Shown here: positions 1 to 8,402 of the stretch, one piece after another
How positions within the stretch are numbered: the first letter of the stretch is position 1
Layout: each line of letters begins with the position of its first letter
Assembly: GCA_963761985.1 (NCBI GenBank)
Contig: CAVXIT010000013.1
Coordinates: 124,001 to 188,000, forward strand
Direction of reading: 5' to 3'
Source: JACCTH01 sp963761985
GTDB taxonomy: Bacteria > Actinomycetota > Acidimicrobiia > Spongiisociales > ZC4RG35
Length of the DNA: 64,000 nucleotides
The notes under the pieces: model-generated
What the model was told of the DNA's origin: nothing
Seen by the model: the letters and a program-made list of their open reading frames with translations, nothing else
Database searches by the model: none
Program-made: the position numbers and the translations under genes

Positions 1-182
1 GCTTTGAGCGCGACTCCATCCACCGAGTCACTCGCTCGGACGCGTGCTTTAGAAGAGGCGAGGTTGACCGTGGCAGCTTCGACCCCGGGTTGTCGGGAGA
101 GCGCCTTTTCGACTCGGGCTGCACACGAGGCACAGGTCATCCCTTCTACCCCGAAATCAACGGTCGTGACCGTTTCGCTCAA
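1..182 (-). CDS. copA: Copper-translocating P-type ATPase, N-terminal fragment (cut by window start)
   Basis: Only the first 60 or so codons are inside the window. They encode a heavy-metal-associated domain with the metal-binding motif GMTCASC (Cys17 and Cys20), which normally sits at the N-terminus of CopA-type ATPases that export Cu(I) across the inner membrane. Translation appears to start at a TTG whose last bases overlap the TGA stop of the upstream copper chaperone gene, so the two are translationally coupled. The ATPase core lies outside the window, so copper specificity is inferred from the domain and the chaperone neighbour; another heavy-metal ATPase is possible. Confidence 0.8.
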   Translation of the reverse strand, partial: MSETVTTVDFGVEGMTCASCAARVEKALSRQPGVEAATVNLASSKARVRASDSVDGVALK

Positions 183-385
183 GTCGCTACCTCGTAGCCG
201 ACTTCGTCGAGCGCCGAGATGATTTGGTCGAGGGAGACAACCTCAGGATTGGTGTCGAGCTCAACGGTTCGGTCGTCGATATCGACCTCGACCTTGACAA
301 TTCCGGCGAGGTTGCCGAGTGCACCCTCGATAGTTGACTTGCAATGGGCACAGGAGATATCGGGAACGTTTAGAACTATGGACAA
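179..385 (-). CDS. copZ: CopZ-like copper chaperone (HMA domain)
   Basis: A 68-aa single-domain heavy-metal-associated protein with the metal ligand motif CAHC (Cys12, Cys15) following the first beta strand, and the typical compact ferredoxin-like size of CopZ. It should carry Cu(I) in the cytosol to the CopA ATPase encoded immediately downstream. The TTG start was chosen because a good AAGGAG ribosome site lies 5 bases upstream (390-395); the open frame extends further upstream but without support. Two copies of the palindrome GAACCCTGGGTTC lie just upstream, one next to the ribosome site. Confidence 0.85.
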   Translation of the reverse strand: MSIVLNVPDISCAHCKSTIEGALGNLAGIVKVEVDIDDRTVELDTNPEVVSLDQIISALDEVGYEVAT

Positions 386-402
386 AGTTGCTCCTTCTTT
401 GC

Positions 403-463
403 GAACCCTGGGTTCACAGCGCGGTGTCAAAACTCTGTGTACAACGATAAGAACCCTGGGTTC
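403..463. repeat. Paired 13-bp palindromes upstream of copZ
   Basis: GAACCCTGGGTTC occurs perfectly at 403-415 and 451-463, 48 bases apart. Each copy is palindromic, so they can act as two operators or pair with each other as a 13-bp stem. The first lies 17 bases from the copZ start. The same palindrome pair recurs near 14020-14067 and 21097-21145, so it may be a dispersed element and not a copper operator. Confidence 0.7.
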
Positions 464-466
464 GCC

Positions 467-513
467 TCAAAAAATCCAAAGCGAGGCCCCGGCGGAGGGG
501 TCGCCGGGGCCTC
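467..513 (-). terminator. Rho-independent terminator
   Basis: A 12-bp perfect GC-rich stem (GAGGCCCCGGCG at 483-494 with CGCCGGGGCCTC at 502-513, 7-nt loop) is followed on the minus strand by a run of six T within 15 bases. It ends transcription of the Cys/His mini-protein gene upstream and insulates copZ. Confidence 0.8.
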
Positions 514-608
514 TGTTTCTAGGAAGACGTCTGTGTCGAGGGGAGGGGGAGAGAACCTGACCCAGCGCTCCTAGAAGCCTTGTTCACTCACGCGGATTCG
601 GAAACGGG

Positions 609-803
609 TCAGACCCCTTCTGGCAGAATCCTCCCCCGTACCCGTGGGAAACGCACCGGCGCATGCGCGTAGCAGTGGTCTCGACGGTTGTACTGGCTGA
701 GACGGGTCTCGCATCCCTGGTGGTTGCAAACCCGATCCTCGGCGTAACGGCGCGAAGGACGGGTCATTCCCCGTATCGCTGAGCCTTTGAGTGTTTCTGA
801 CAT
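609..803 (-). CDS. Small Cys/His (zinc-ribbon-like) protein
   Basis: A 64-aa basic protein with conserved-looking C-x4-C-x12-C-x2-H spacing (Cys26, Cys31, Cys44, His47), the middle reading CETRLSQYN. This ligand set suggests a small structural zinc site. The ATG start has a strong AGGAGG ribosome site 9 bases upstream, and a Rho-independent terminator follows the gene, so it looks like a genuine monocistronic gene. Similar mini-proteins with a C..GC.T.LS.YN....C..H pattern are familiar from actinobacteria, but I know no established function. DNA or RNA binding is a guess from charge and the zinc-like motif. Confidence 0.7.
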   Translation of the reverse strand: MSETLKGSAIRGMTRPSRRYAEDRVCNHQGCETRLSQYNRRDHCYAHAPVRFPRVRGRILPEGV

Positions 804-978
804 TTCAAGGGCCTCCTTCCTGGCGGCCTCTATCCGGAATCAACCTTCATTGACGGCGTTTTCTTCCGGTTGCCAGATCCCAGCGCAAGCCCATTGGGAG
901 CCCGGCCCGGTCTCAACAGTTTCATCTTTCCCTGTTAAACCGCCGCTAAAACATCCTCGTCCTACCGACTTATACGCT

Positions 979-2952
979 TTAGCGGTCGCTGCGGTTCCCG
1001 TCTTCACCCATCCCCAGCTTGCGCAAAAAGGCCTCGTTGTTGGGCTCACGGCCGAGGAACGCCCGCAAATGCTCGATCGCGTCCCGGGACCCACCGGTGG
1101 CCAGGACCTCCCGGCGGTAGTCGGCGCCCACCTCCGGGCTGCGCAGCCCTTCGCTGGCAAAACGGCTCCACATGTCGTCGCCGTACACCTCTGACCACAA
1201 GTAGCCGTAATACCCGGCGTCGTAGCCGCCGAGCAGGTGGCCGAAGGAGGCCGGGTAGAACGTCCCCCGGTGGTAGGGAAAGAGGCCGATCTCGGTCGAG
1301 CGGAGGTGGATGTCGTCGAGGTCCTTTTGCGGGTTCTCATCGTGCAGCCACATGTCGAGCATGCCGAATTGGGCCTGGCGGAGGGTCAACAAGGAGAGGT
1401 TCAGGTTCTTCGCCGCCGTCAGTTGGGCGACCAGTTCGGTGGGGATGGGCTTTCCGCTCTCGTAGTGACGGGCGAAGCGAGCGAGGATCTCTGGCTCCCA
1501 GGTCCAGTTCTCCATGATCTGGCTCGGCGCCTCGACGAAGTCGCCCTCGGTGGACGAGCCGGCGAAGCGCGTGATCTCGGCCTGGGTCAAGGTCTGGTGG
1601 AGGATGTGTCCGAACTCGTGGAAAAAGGTCTCTACTTCTTGGTGCTGCAGCAATGAGGGACGATCGGCCCCGGGTTTGGTGAAGTTGGCGACGATTGCCG
1701 AGAGCGGCTTCTGATAGGTCCCGTCAGACTTGCGGCGACCGTGGATCAGGGTGAAGGCGGCGGCATGGCTGAACTTTCCCTCGCGCGGGAACAGATCCAT
1801 GAAGAAGCGAGCGATCTCTTCGCCGGTCGCCGCGTCGTCGATCGCGTAGGCAAAAACGTCGGGGTGCCAGACGGGGACGTCGATCAACCGATAGCGCAGG
1901 CCGAAGACTTCACCCGTCAATTCGAATAGCCCGTCGATCACGCTCTGCAGGGGGAAGTAGGACGCGATCTCCATCGGGTCGACGCCGTAGTCACGCTTGC
2001 GCAGCTGGGTGTCGTAGTAGCGAAAGTCGTAGCTCTGCATTTCGCTGTCATGACCGTCGGCTCCGAGCATTTCGGCCAGCTTGCCTTTTTCGGTCTGGCC
2101 GAGCTCGGTTAGCCCGGGGACCAGGCCGGCATAGAACCGAAGGACAGCGTCAGGGGTCTTGGCCATCTTTTCTTCGAGCTGGTGATGCGCCCAGGAGGGT
2201 TGGCCAAACAGCTCGGCGATCGTTTGGCGATGGGCGATAGCTTCCTCCAGCAAGGGCCGGTTGGCCTCCACCGCGCGACTATTGAATCGGCGCAGCAAGT
2301 CATCGCGCAGGTCACGACGCGATGAGTTCTCCATGAACGGGATGACATCGGGGTAGGCCATCCCGACCTTGTAGGTGCCTTCCTCCTCGCCGGCTTCAAG
2401 CCCCTCGAGATATTGGGGGGAGAGCCCTGCCAGGTCGTCGGGACCCAGGCTGATCGAATCCTGGTGTTCATCGATGTTCCTTTGGAACAGAACCCCGATC
2501 TCGACCAAGCGCTCGGTAAGCCGTTTGACCTCGGCGCGGGTCGATTCATCGAGTTCGTGTCCGGCCCGGCGCAGATCGCGCAGCAGAAACTCGAGATATC
2601 TGCGCTGCTCTCCGGTCAAGGCTTCCGCCTCGGAGGTGGACGCGAACCTTTTCACGGCCTCATAGAGGTCCGAACGAAAGATCAGTTCCACTCCCCACTT
2701 TTGCAGCCGTTCCTCGGCTGCGTTCCCCGCGTCTCGCACCGCCTTGTCGGAATGGACATAGCCCATGAACGCGGTCTTGCCATAGACCTGTCCGAGGAAG
2801 TCCTCGACGTCGTCAAGAGGAGCGAGAATGTTGTTGTAGGAGGGTTCGACCGATGGATCAACTACTCGCGCCACCATTTCGTCAGCCTCGGTGAGCGCTT
2901 CATCGAGGGTTTGGCCGACGCTGTCTGCAGTGACCGAGCCGTAGTCAAACAT
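979..2952 (-). CDS. M3 family metallopeptidase (oligopeptidase)
   Basis: A 657-aa cytosolic oligopeptidase of the thimet/Dcp family (M3). The zinc site is complete: HEFGH at residues 445-449 gives two His ligands and the catalytic Glu, and Glu474 lies the expected 25 residues after the second His. The long helical N-terminal half and the absence of a signal peptide fit intracellular turnover of short peptides. The gene stands alone on the minus strand with an ATG start. Dcp-like dipeptidyl carboxypeptidase and oligopeptidase A-like activities cannot be separated from sequence alone. Confidence 0.9.
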   Translation of the reverse strand: MFDYGSVTADSVGQTLDEALTEADEMVARVVDPSVEPSYNNILAPLDDVEDFLGQVYGKTAFMGYVHSDKAVRDAGNAAEERLQKWGVELIFRSDLYEAVKRFASTSEAEALTGEQRRYLEFLLRDLRRAGHELDESTRAEVKRLTERLVEIGVLFQRNIDEHQDSISLGPDDLAGLSPQYLEGLEAGEEEGTYKVGMAYPDVIPFMENSSRRDLRDDLLRRFNSRAVEANRPLLEEAIAHRQTIAELFGQPSWAHHQLEEKMAKTPDAVLRFYAGLVPGLTELGQTEKGKLAEMLGADGHDSEMQSYDFRYYDTQLRKRDYGVDPMEIASYFPLQSVIDGLFELTGEVFGLRYRLIDVPVWHPDVFAYAIDDAATGEEIARFFMDLFPREGKFSHAAAFTLIHGRRKSDGTYQKPLSAIVANFTKPGADRPSLLQHQEVETFFHEFGHILHQTLTQAEITRFAGSSTEGDFVEAPSQIMENWTWEPEILARFARHYESGKPIPTELVAQLTAAKNLNLSLLTLRQAQFGMLDMWLHDENPQKDLDDIHLRSTEIGLFPYHRGTFYPASFGHLLGGYDAGYYGYLWSEVYGDDMWSRFASEGLRSPEVGADYRREVLATGGSRDAIEHLRAFLGREPNNEAFLRKLGMGEDGNRSDR

Positions 2953-3008
2953 TGCAACGAATCATTTCATTAGGCATCGGGCCAACCTAACAAGAGAGGA
3001 CCGACCCC

Positions 3009-4448
3009 TCAGATGAGCTCGAGAGTCGGAGAGAGCTCGATGGGTTCTCCGTGGCGATAGACGGAGATGACCCGATTGTCCCCCCCGATGTCGTCGGACT
3101 CGGTTTCGATCAGATTCGCCACGTCGCCCACTTGTAGTGATGGCCCATACAGCAGGTAGGCCGACTCAGGGCTGAGACCACTGCCCACCGCAGCTGCGAT
3201 GGCGGGCCAGGGGTTTGGCGACTCCACCGGACAGTCGGAGCCCCCGAGAAGCGAAATGCCTGCCTCCTCCATAGCCGCGAGGGCGTAGGTGTAACCCGCG
3301 CGCTCTCCTACCCGGGCCGCGAGCCAATCGACCTCGGAGGTGATGAATGACGGTTGCACCGAGGCGGTAACCCCGAGTTCAGCCATCAGCCCGCGCGCGG
3401 CCTCGGTCAGCATGGAGGCGTGCTCGATCCGCAGGTGGCGCGAACTGGCTCCGTGTTCGACCAGCCCGGCAAAGAAGGACAACACGTCGTCGTTGGCGGC
3501 ATCGCCAATCGCGTGGATGGCAATTGTTCCATCGAGATCGAGGCAGGTCCGCGCCATCGCCTCTGCGTGTTCGCGATCGAGGCGGAGAATCCCGCGGTTG
3601 CCAGGGTCGTCGCTAAAGGGCTCATGGAGGGCTGCGGTGTGGGCGCCCAAGGCTCCGTCGGCGAACTCCTTCCAACCGAAAAAGGTGAGATTGTCGAGCT
3701 GGGCCGTTCTGATTTGCTCGGCGGCGTCGCGTAGCTCGGGTGGGCTCGACGCGATCACCAGGACTTCGATATCGAACGGGAGCGCCGGGGCGACCTCGAT
3801 CAAGCTGCCGATTTCGTCGTCGACTTCACACCAAAGCGGATCGGTCGCCGACACGATCGCGGTGATCTTGCCCAGGCCGAGCCCGGCCAGCCCGGCGAGC
3901 GCGCGAGTTACTTCCCCTTGGCCGAGCTGGGGGCGAAGCGGAGCGAGAGCCTCGGTGACCGGCACGATCTCGGTCTCCCGCAGGATTCCATCGGGATGGT
4001 CGGCGAGTCCGGCCAGCTCCAGCGCAGCGCTGTTGGCGACCGCCAGGTGGCCGCAGTAGCGAATGAGGAGGGTCGGGGTAGAGCCAGACCACAAGTCGAG
4101 ATCCAACCGTGTCGGCAACCTGCGTTCGGTCAGGGCTTCATCATCGAGACGGTTGCCGACCAGAGCCTGACCAGGTGCAATCGCGGCAGTCGCATCGCGT
4201 ACCGCCTGGGAGAGGCCGGCGAAGCTTCCGGCTTGCTTCAGCGAGAGACCTAGCACGGAACCGGCGTAGCCAAATGGGTGAAAGTGGTGGTCGTGACGGG
4301 GTGCCCCCAGATAGCCGTCGTGAGATATCGAGCGTGAGGCGGAAAAGTCGCCCGCTGCTCCGATAGCGACGACGCGGTCATCATCGATCACCACCGCGCT
4401 GGCTCCGGGGTGACCGATCACGCCCCGGGCGATGAGCAGCGTGCTCAT
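3009..4448 (-). CDS. Amidohydrolase family protein (YtcJ-like)
   Basis: A 479-aa amidohydrolase-superfamily protein. An N-terminal composite beta-sandwich segment leads into a TIM-barrel beginning with a His cluster (HDHHFHPFG, near residue 53) that should supply metal ligands; later features include IAIHAIGDAAND, a GHLAV segment, IEHAS, and GGSDCPVE near the C-terminus, all typical of the YtcJ/amidohydrolase-3 group. It is shorter than most YtcJ proteins. Substrate is unknown. Its ATG overlaps the stop of the upstream inositol-phosphatase-like gene (ATGA), so the two are co-transcribed with the ankyrin gene. Confidence 0.8.
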   Translation of the reverse strand: MSTLLIARGVIGHPGASAVVIDDDRVVAIGAAGDFSASRSISHDGYLGAPRHDHHFHPFGYAGSVLGLSLKQAGSFAGLSQAVRDATAAIAPGQALVGNRLDDEALTERRLPTRLDLDLWSGSTPTLLIRYCGHLAVANSAALELAGLADHPDGILRETEIVPVTEALAPLRPQLGQGEVTRALAGLAGLGLGKITAIVSATDPLWCEVDDEIGSLIEVAPALPFDIEVLVIASSPPELRDAAEQIRTAQLDNLTFFGWKEFADGALGAHTAALHEPFSDDPGNRGILRLDREHAEAMARTCLDLDGTIAIHAIGDAANDDVLSFFAGLVEHGASSRHLRIEHASMLTEAARGLMAELGVTASVQPSFITSEVDWLAARVGERAGYTYALAAMEEAGISLLGGSDCPVESPNPWPAIAAAVGSGLSPESAYLLYGPSLQVGDVANLIETESDDIGGDNRVISVYRHGEPIELSPTLELI

Positions 4449-5221
4449 CTCGTGAGGAGGGCGTCGATCAGCGCCTCGTGGATGTGACCGTTGGTTGCGA
4501 CGATCACGGAGTCATCCAGTCGATGGGGATCTCGATCGAGGTTGGTCACCCGGCCTCCCGCCTCTTCGATGAGCAGCACCCCGGCCCCGGCGTCCCAGGG
4601 CTGAGTACCCGACTCCCAGTATCCCTCGTAGCGTCCGCACGCAACCCAGGCGAGGTCGAGCGCAGCTGAGCCGAAGCGACGGATCCCCTGAACTCTCGTG
4701 AGTACCTCGCCCAGGGTTGCCGCGTAGACGCGGCCGTGGATATTTCGGTCGTAAGGAAAGCCGGTGGCGATCAGGCTGCGGGCAAGATCACCCTCACCAC
4801 TGACTGCTAACTGGCGATGGTCGAGCCACGCACCCTTTCCACGCTGAGCAGTGAACTCCTCGATTCGGTCTACGTCATAGATCACCGCAGCCTCAGGCTC
4901 TCCATCGATCCAGAGCGCCACCGATACGGCGACGTGGGGGATGTCGTGGATGAAGTTCACCGTGCCATCGAGCGGATCGATGAGCCAGACCCGGCCCTCC
5001 TCCCAGCTGCTTCCGCCGCCTTCTTCGGCCAATACCGAATCATCCGGTCGGAACCTGGCGATCACCTCGACGATGGCCGCTTCGGCTTGTTGGTCGACGA
5101 TGGTGACGGGATTGGCATCGCTCTTCCATTCGGCGGTAGTCGGCTGGCCGATGGCTTGGGCAACTACCGCCGCGCCGGCCCGAACGGCGTCGATGGCTAC
5201 CTCCAGATCCGAGGGACTCAC
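4445..5221 (-). CDS. Inositol monophosphatase family protein
   Basis: A 258-aa Mg-dependent phosphatase of the IMPase/FBPase superfamily. It shows the metal-binding EE pair (Glu66-67), the signature WLIDPLDGTVNF (Asp82, Asp85) and the C-terminal WDAGAG motif. Likely substrates are inositol-1-phosphate, histidinol phosphate or PAP; the sequence does not decide. I chose the GTG overlapping the TGA of the ankyrin gene (TGTGA) as start; the open frame continues 106 codons upstream but that part lies antiparallel to nothing and overlaps the ankyrin gene out of frame. It ends in an ATGA overlap with the amidohydrolase gene. Confidence 0.87.
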   Translation of the reverse strand: MSPSDLEVAIDAVRAGAAVVAQAIGQPTTAEWKSDANPVTIVDQQAEAAIVEVIARFRPDDSVLAEEGGGSSWEEGRVWLIDPLDGTVNFIHDIPHVAVSVALWIDGEPEAAVIYDVDRIEEFTAQRGKGAWLDHRQLAVSGEGDLARSLIATGFPYDRNIHGRVYAATLGEVLTRVQGIRRFGSAALDLAWVACGRYEGYWESGTQPWDAGAGVLLIEEAGGRVTNLDRDPHRLDDSVIVATNGHIHEALIDALLTR

Positions 5222-5949
5222 AGCTCGCTGGCTGCCTTGGCACCCTGGGACCGCAGAAAGACAACCAACTCCTCGGCTCCCTCGCGTTCTGCCGCGTCGA
5301 GTGGGCTGAGGTTCTCCCAGGGCGGCAACCAGTTGATGTCGGCGCCGCGCTCGAGCAACACCCGGGCGCAGCTTTGGCTCCCTCCCTGGCAAGCCGCCCA
5401 GAATCCAAGATTGATGTCCTCGGGGGACGGAGGATCGGCAGTGAAGCGCTCCTCGAGACGATCGATCAAACCCAGGGCCGCTTCGTCCATGATGTGGGTC
5501 CTGGCGCCGCGCTCCACCAGTCGATGAGCCGCTTTCCACTGGCCGAAACCGCGAGCATCACTCAGAGGCGGGCCACCACCGAGCACGGAACCAGGAGCCT
5601 CGATATCAGCGCCGGCATCGAGCAAGGCATCGAGCACTTCGACGTCATCGCTCGAAGCCGCCCAGTGCAGTGGAGTTTCTTGATGCGGTCCCGCAAAAGG
5701 AGCGTTGACATCGGCCCCCGCGGTTGCCAACAGCGCCACCATGGCCGCTCCGTTGGGGAAGTGGCCCGGCCAGTCGGTGACGACATGTAACAAAGATCGG
5801 GACATCCCGTCCGAGTCGCCGTCGCCGAGGCGTGCCGTGGCCAGCCAGGGGTTATCGCGCAGCAACTTCGCCATGGCTTCCAAGTCACCGGCATGGATCG
5901 CGGCCACCGTGGCCAATGCGATCGGGTCTTCGGTACTGATCGGCCTCAC
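5218..5949 (-). CDS. Ankyrin-repeat protein
   Basis: A 243-aa soluble protein made of ankyrin-type repeats, recognisable by phrases such as TPLHWAASSDDVEVLDALLDAG, CARVLLERGADINW and SPLDAAEREGAEELVVFL. Ankyrin repeats mediate protein-protein contacts; no enzymatic domain is seen. GTG start. It heads a three-gene minus-strand operon, overlapping the inositol monophosphatase-family gene by 4 bases, and is divergent from lnt with only 33 bases between starts. Function unknown. Confidence 0.8.
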   Translation of the reverse strand: MRPISTEDPIALATVAAIHAGDLEAMAKLLRDNPWLATARLGDGDSDGMSRSLLHVVTDWPGHFPNGAAMVALLATAGADVNAPFAGPHQETPLHWAASSDDVEVLDALLDAGADIEAPGSVLGGGPPLSDARGFGQWKAAHRLVERGARTHIMDEAALGLIDRLEERFTADPPSPEDINLGFWAACQGGSQSCARVLLERGADINWLPPWENLSPLDAAEREGAEELVVFLRSQGAKAASEL

Positions 5950-5982
5950 AGCGAGACGCTACCCCTCCCATACACTGCCGGT

Positions 5983-7428
5983 GTGCGGTCGCTAGCCCTT
6001 GCTCTGCTCGCGGCCGGGCTTTTGGTTCTCGCCTTTCCCCCGTTCGGGCAAGGGTGGTTGGTGCCGATTGCGTTGGCGCTGCTTCTCTGGATAGCCCGGA
6101 GCGTGAAGCATCCCTTCCTGCTCGGGACCCTATTTGGCTGGTCGTTTTTCGCCGGGTTGATCTATTGGGTGGGCGAGCTCGGGTTCGTCGCCGTCGCGCC
6201 GCTCGTTGGGGTCTTTGGTCTCTACCCGGGGGTCTTCGCCTGGTTGGTCAACAAGGCCAAGTCGGATACCACGTTCGCCGCCGCCGCGGTCGGAGGCTGG
6301 GCGGCGCTCGAGGCGGCGAGAGTGCGTTTCCCGGTCGGCGGTTTCGAATGGGGTCTCGTCGGTTATCCGATGGGCGAGTACGCCGTTTCGCGCCAGGCGG
6401 CCGACTTGATCGGGACGAGCGGGTGGGGCGTGCTGCTGATGTTCTGGGCGGTGGGTCTTGTCCTCGCGTTGAAGGGGCAGTGGAAACCACTGGTGCTCGC
6501 CGTCGGTGGCATCGTGGTCGTCGTGGCCGCGGCGGCCTTGATCCCCGACCGGTCGAAGGGAGACGCGGTGCCCGTCGCCATCGTCCAGGGTTCGACGCCA
6601 TGTCCTTTGACCCATTGCCTGAATGAGCGCCGGGCGACCTACGAAATGCATCTTGCGCTAACCCGCACCATCCCCGAGACCAGTGTCGATCTGGTGGTCT
6701 GGGCCGAGGGGTCGACTGGAAGTTTCGACGCCGATCCTGTGCTGAACCCCGACGTCAACGAAGCAATCTCAGCGGAGGCCGCACGGATTGGCGCAGCCTT
6801 CCTGGTCGGAGGCGATCGCCCGATCTCGGACACCGAGTGGATCAACGCGATCGTCGCTTGGAATGACGAGGGCGAATCGATCGGGGAGTACCAGAAACGC
6901 CATCCGGTGCCGTTCGGCGAGTACATCCCGGCCCGTCCGCTTTTCGATTGGATCCCGGCGCTGTCGCAGGTGCCGCGGGACATGATCAAGGGGGCTGAGC
7001 CCAAAGTCTTCGCTCTCGATTTCGGGCGGGTCGGAGCGGTGATCTCCTTCGAGGCAGCCTTCGCCCGCTACGGCCGCGATGAGGCCAAAGCGGGAGCGCA
7101 ACTTTTGGTCGTGGCCAGCAACGAGGGGAGTTACGAGTTCACGCCCGTCTCGGATCAGTTCATCGCCATGTCACGGATGCGAGCGGCGGAGTTGGGACTG
7201 GACGTAGTCCACGCCGCAGTGACCGGCAAGTCCACCTTCATCACCAACGGCGGCGTCATCGGCAATAACACTGACTTCCTCGACGAGACCGTCCTCACTG
7301 CCGATCTCCGCCTCGCCACCGGGCCACCCACCTTGTACACCCGCTGGGGGGAATGGGTACAAACGCTGGCGATCGCCGGCGCCGGCGTGATCCTTCTTCG
7401 GCGCCGGTCACTTAGTGTGCCTCGATGA
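5983..7428 (+). CDS. lnt: Apolipoprotein N-acyltransferase homologue with Ser in place of catalytic Cys
   Basis: A 481-aa membrane protein: about six N-terminal transmembrane segments followed by a nitrilase-like domain from residue 195. In Lnt the catalytic triad is Glu-Lys-Cys. Glu242 (VVWAEGS) and Lys305 (YQKRHPVPFGEY) are present, but the position of the nucleophile in the usual ICYE/ICFE motif reads ISFE, with Ser355 encoded by TCC at 7045-7047. The family N-acylates the N-terminal Cys of lipoproteins; activity of this protein is therefore doubtful or altered. Start is a GTG (5983); the open frame upstream overlaps the ankyrin gene and is ignored. The stop overlaps the next gene (ATGA). 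Confidence 0.85.
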   Translation: MRSLALALLAAGLLVLAFPPFGQGWLVPIALALLLWIARSVKHPFLLGTLFGWSFFAGLIYWVGELGFVAVAPLVGVFGLYPGVFAWLVNKAKSDTTFAAAAVGGWAALEAARVRFPVGGFEWGLVGYPMGEYAVSRQAADLIGTSGWGVLLMFWAVGLVLALKGQWKPLVLAVGGIVVVVAAAALIPDRSKGDAVPVAIVQGSTPCPLTHCLNERRATYEMHLALTRTIPETSVDLVVWAEGSTGSFDADPVLNPDVNEAISAEAARIGAAFLVGGDRPISDTEWINAIVAWNDEGESIGEYQKRHPVPFGEYIPARPLFDWIPALSQVPRDMIKGAEPKVFALDFGRVGAVISFEAAFARYGRDEAKAGAQLLVVASNEGSYEFTPVSDQFIAMSRMRAAELGLDVVHAAVTGKSTFITNGGVIGNNTDFLDETVLTADLRLATGPPTLYTRWGEWVQTLAIAGAGVILLRRRSLSVPR

Positions 7429-8402
7429 CCAAATTTGCGTGGCTCGCTTCGCACGAGTCCTATCAACCCGAGGTTCTCATCGACCAGGTCATCGCGGCCG
7501 AGAAGGCTGGCTTTGATGCCGTCACTGCCTCCGACCATTTCCATCCCTGGGTCGACGACGAGAGCGCGGCCGGTTTCGTCTGGACTTGGCTCGGAGCGGC
7601 GGCGGCCCGCACCGAGGCACTGACCTTCATCACCTCGGTCACGTGCCCTCTCTTCCACTATCAGCCGGCGATGATTGCGCAGGCGGCCGCAACGGTGAGC
7701 CGGCTGGCGCCCGGGGGATTCGTCCTCGGCGTGGGAACCGGCGAGAACATCAACGAAGGTCCGTTCGGATTTGAGTTCCCGGGCTACGGCGAACGCATCA
7801 GGCGCATGCGCGAGGCGCTCGAAATCATCCACCGGTTGCTGGCCGGCGAGAAGGTCGACTTCGAGGGCAAGTACTACCAGGCGCGCAAAGCGAAGCTTTA
7901 CAGCCCGCCGACAGGAGACATCCCGGTGTGGATGGCGGCCGGCGGCGAGCAATCGGCGGCCTTCGCCGGTGAGCACTGCGAGGGGATCATCACCTCGGTC
8001 AAAGATCCGACCGACTGTCTCGAGAAGATCGTCGCGCCTTTCCAGAAGGCGAGAGGAAAACCCGGCACGGTCATGGCGACACGTTGGGTAGTGCTGGCGG
8101 AATCCAGAGGACAAGCATGGGAGGCGCTCGGCTCGATGCGCGGATTGCGCGCTCCCGGACGGCTGGAAGAGGTTGATCCGGCAGTCCTTCGCCAAAGAGC
8201 AGACGAGATGGACCGCGACGAGATTCTCTCGAAGTACACCATCGTCTCGGGGCCCGAGGAAATCATCGAGGCTTACCGGCCGCTTGTCGCGGAGATCAAG
8301 GCCGACGTGATCTCAATACAGGTCGCTTCAACCAATCCCGATCGGGCCATCTCCATGATCGGGTCCGAGGTGCTCCCCGCGCTGCGCGATCTCGCGCGCT
8401 AG
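7425..8402 (+). CDS. F420-dependent LLM-class oxidoreductase (FGD-like)
   Basis: A 325-aa TIM-barrel enzyme of the luciferase-like monooxygenase superfamily, closest in appearance to F420-dependent glucose-6-phosphate dehydrogenase-like proteins: TASDHFHPW near residue 36, LGVGTGENINE near residue 105 and PVWMAAGGEQSA near residue 165 form the F420 pocket. It should transfer hydride between an alcohol or sugar-phosphate and coenzyme F420; substrate unproven. It overlaps lnt by ATGA and overlaps the convergent ASCH-like gene by 75 bases at its 3' end. F420 use supports an actinobacterial source. Confidence 0.85.
   Translation: MTKFAWLASHESYQPEVLIDQVIAAEKAGFDAVTASDHFHPWVDDESAAGFVWTWLGAAAARTEALTFITSVTCPLFHYQPAMIAQAAATVSRLAPGGFVLGVGTGENINEGPFGFEFPGYGERIRRMREALEIIHRLLAGEKVDFEGKYYQARKAKLYSPPTGDIPVWMAAGGEQSAAFAGEHCEGIITSVKDPTDCLEKIVAPFQKARGKPGTVMATRWVVLAESRGQAWEALGSMRGLRAPGRLEEVDPAVLRQRADEMDRDEILSKYTIVSGPEEIIEAYRPLVAEIKADVISIQVASTNPDRAISMIGSEVLPALRDLAR

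Noticed and set aside
5893..5982. Upstream extension of lnt
   Set aside because: It overlaps the divergent ankyrin gene and lacks family similarity; the GTG at 5983 begins the first membrane helix.
7155..8195. Long minus-strand open frame across lnt and the F420 oxidoreductase
   Set aside because: Arg-rich antisense shadow typical of high-GC DNA; the plus-strand genes are recognised.
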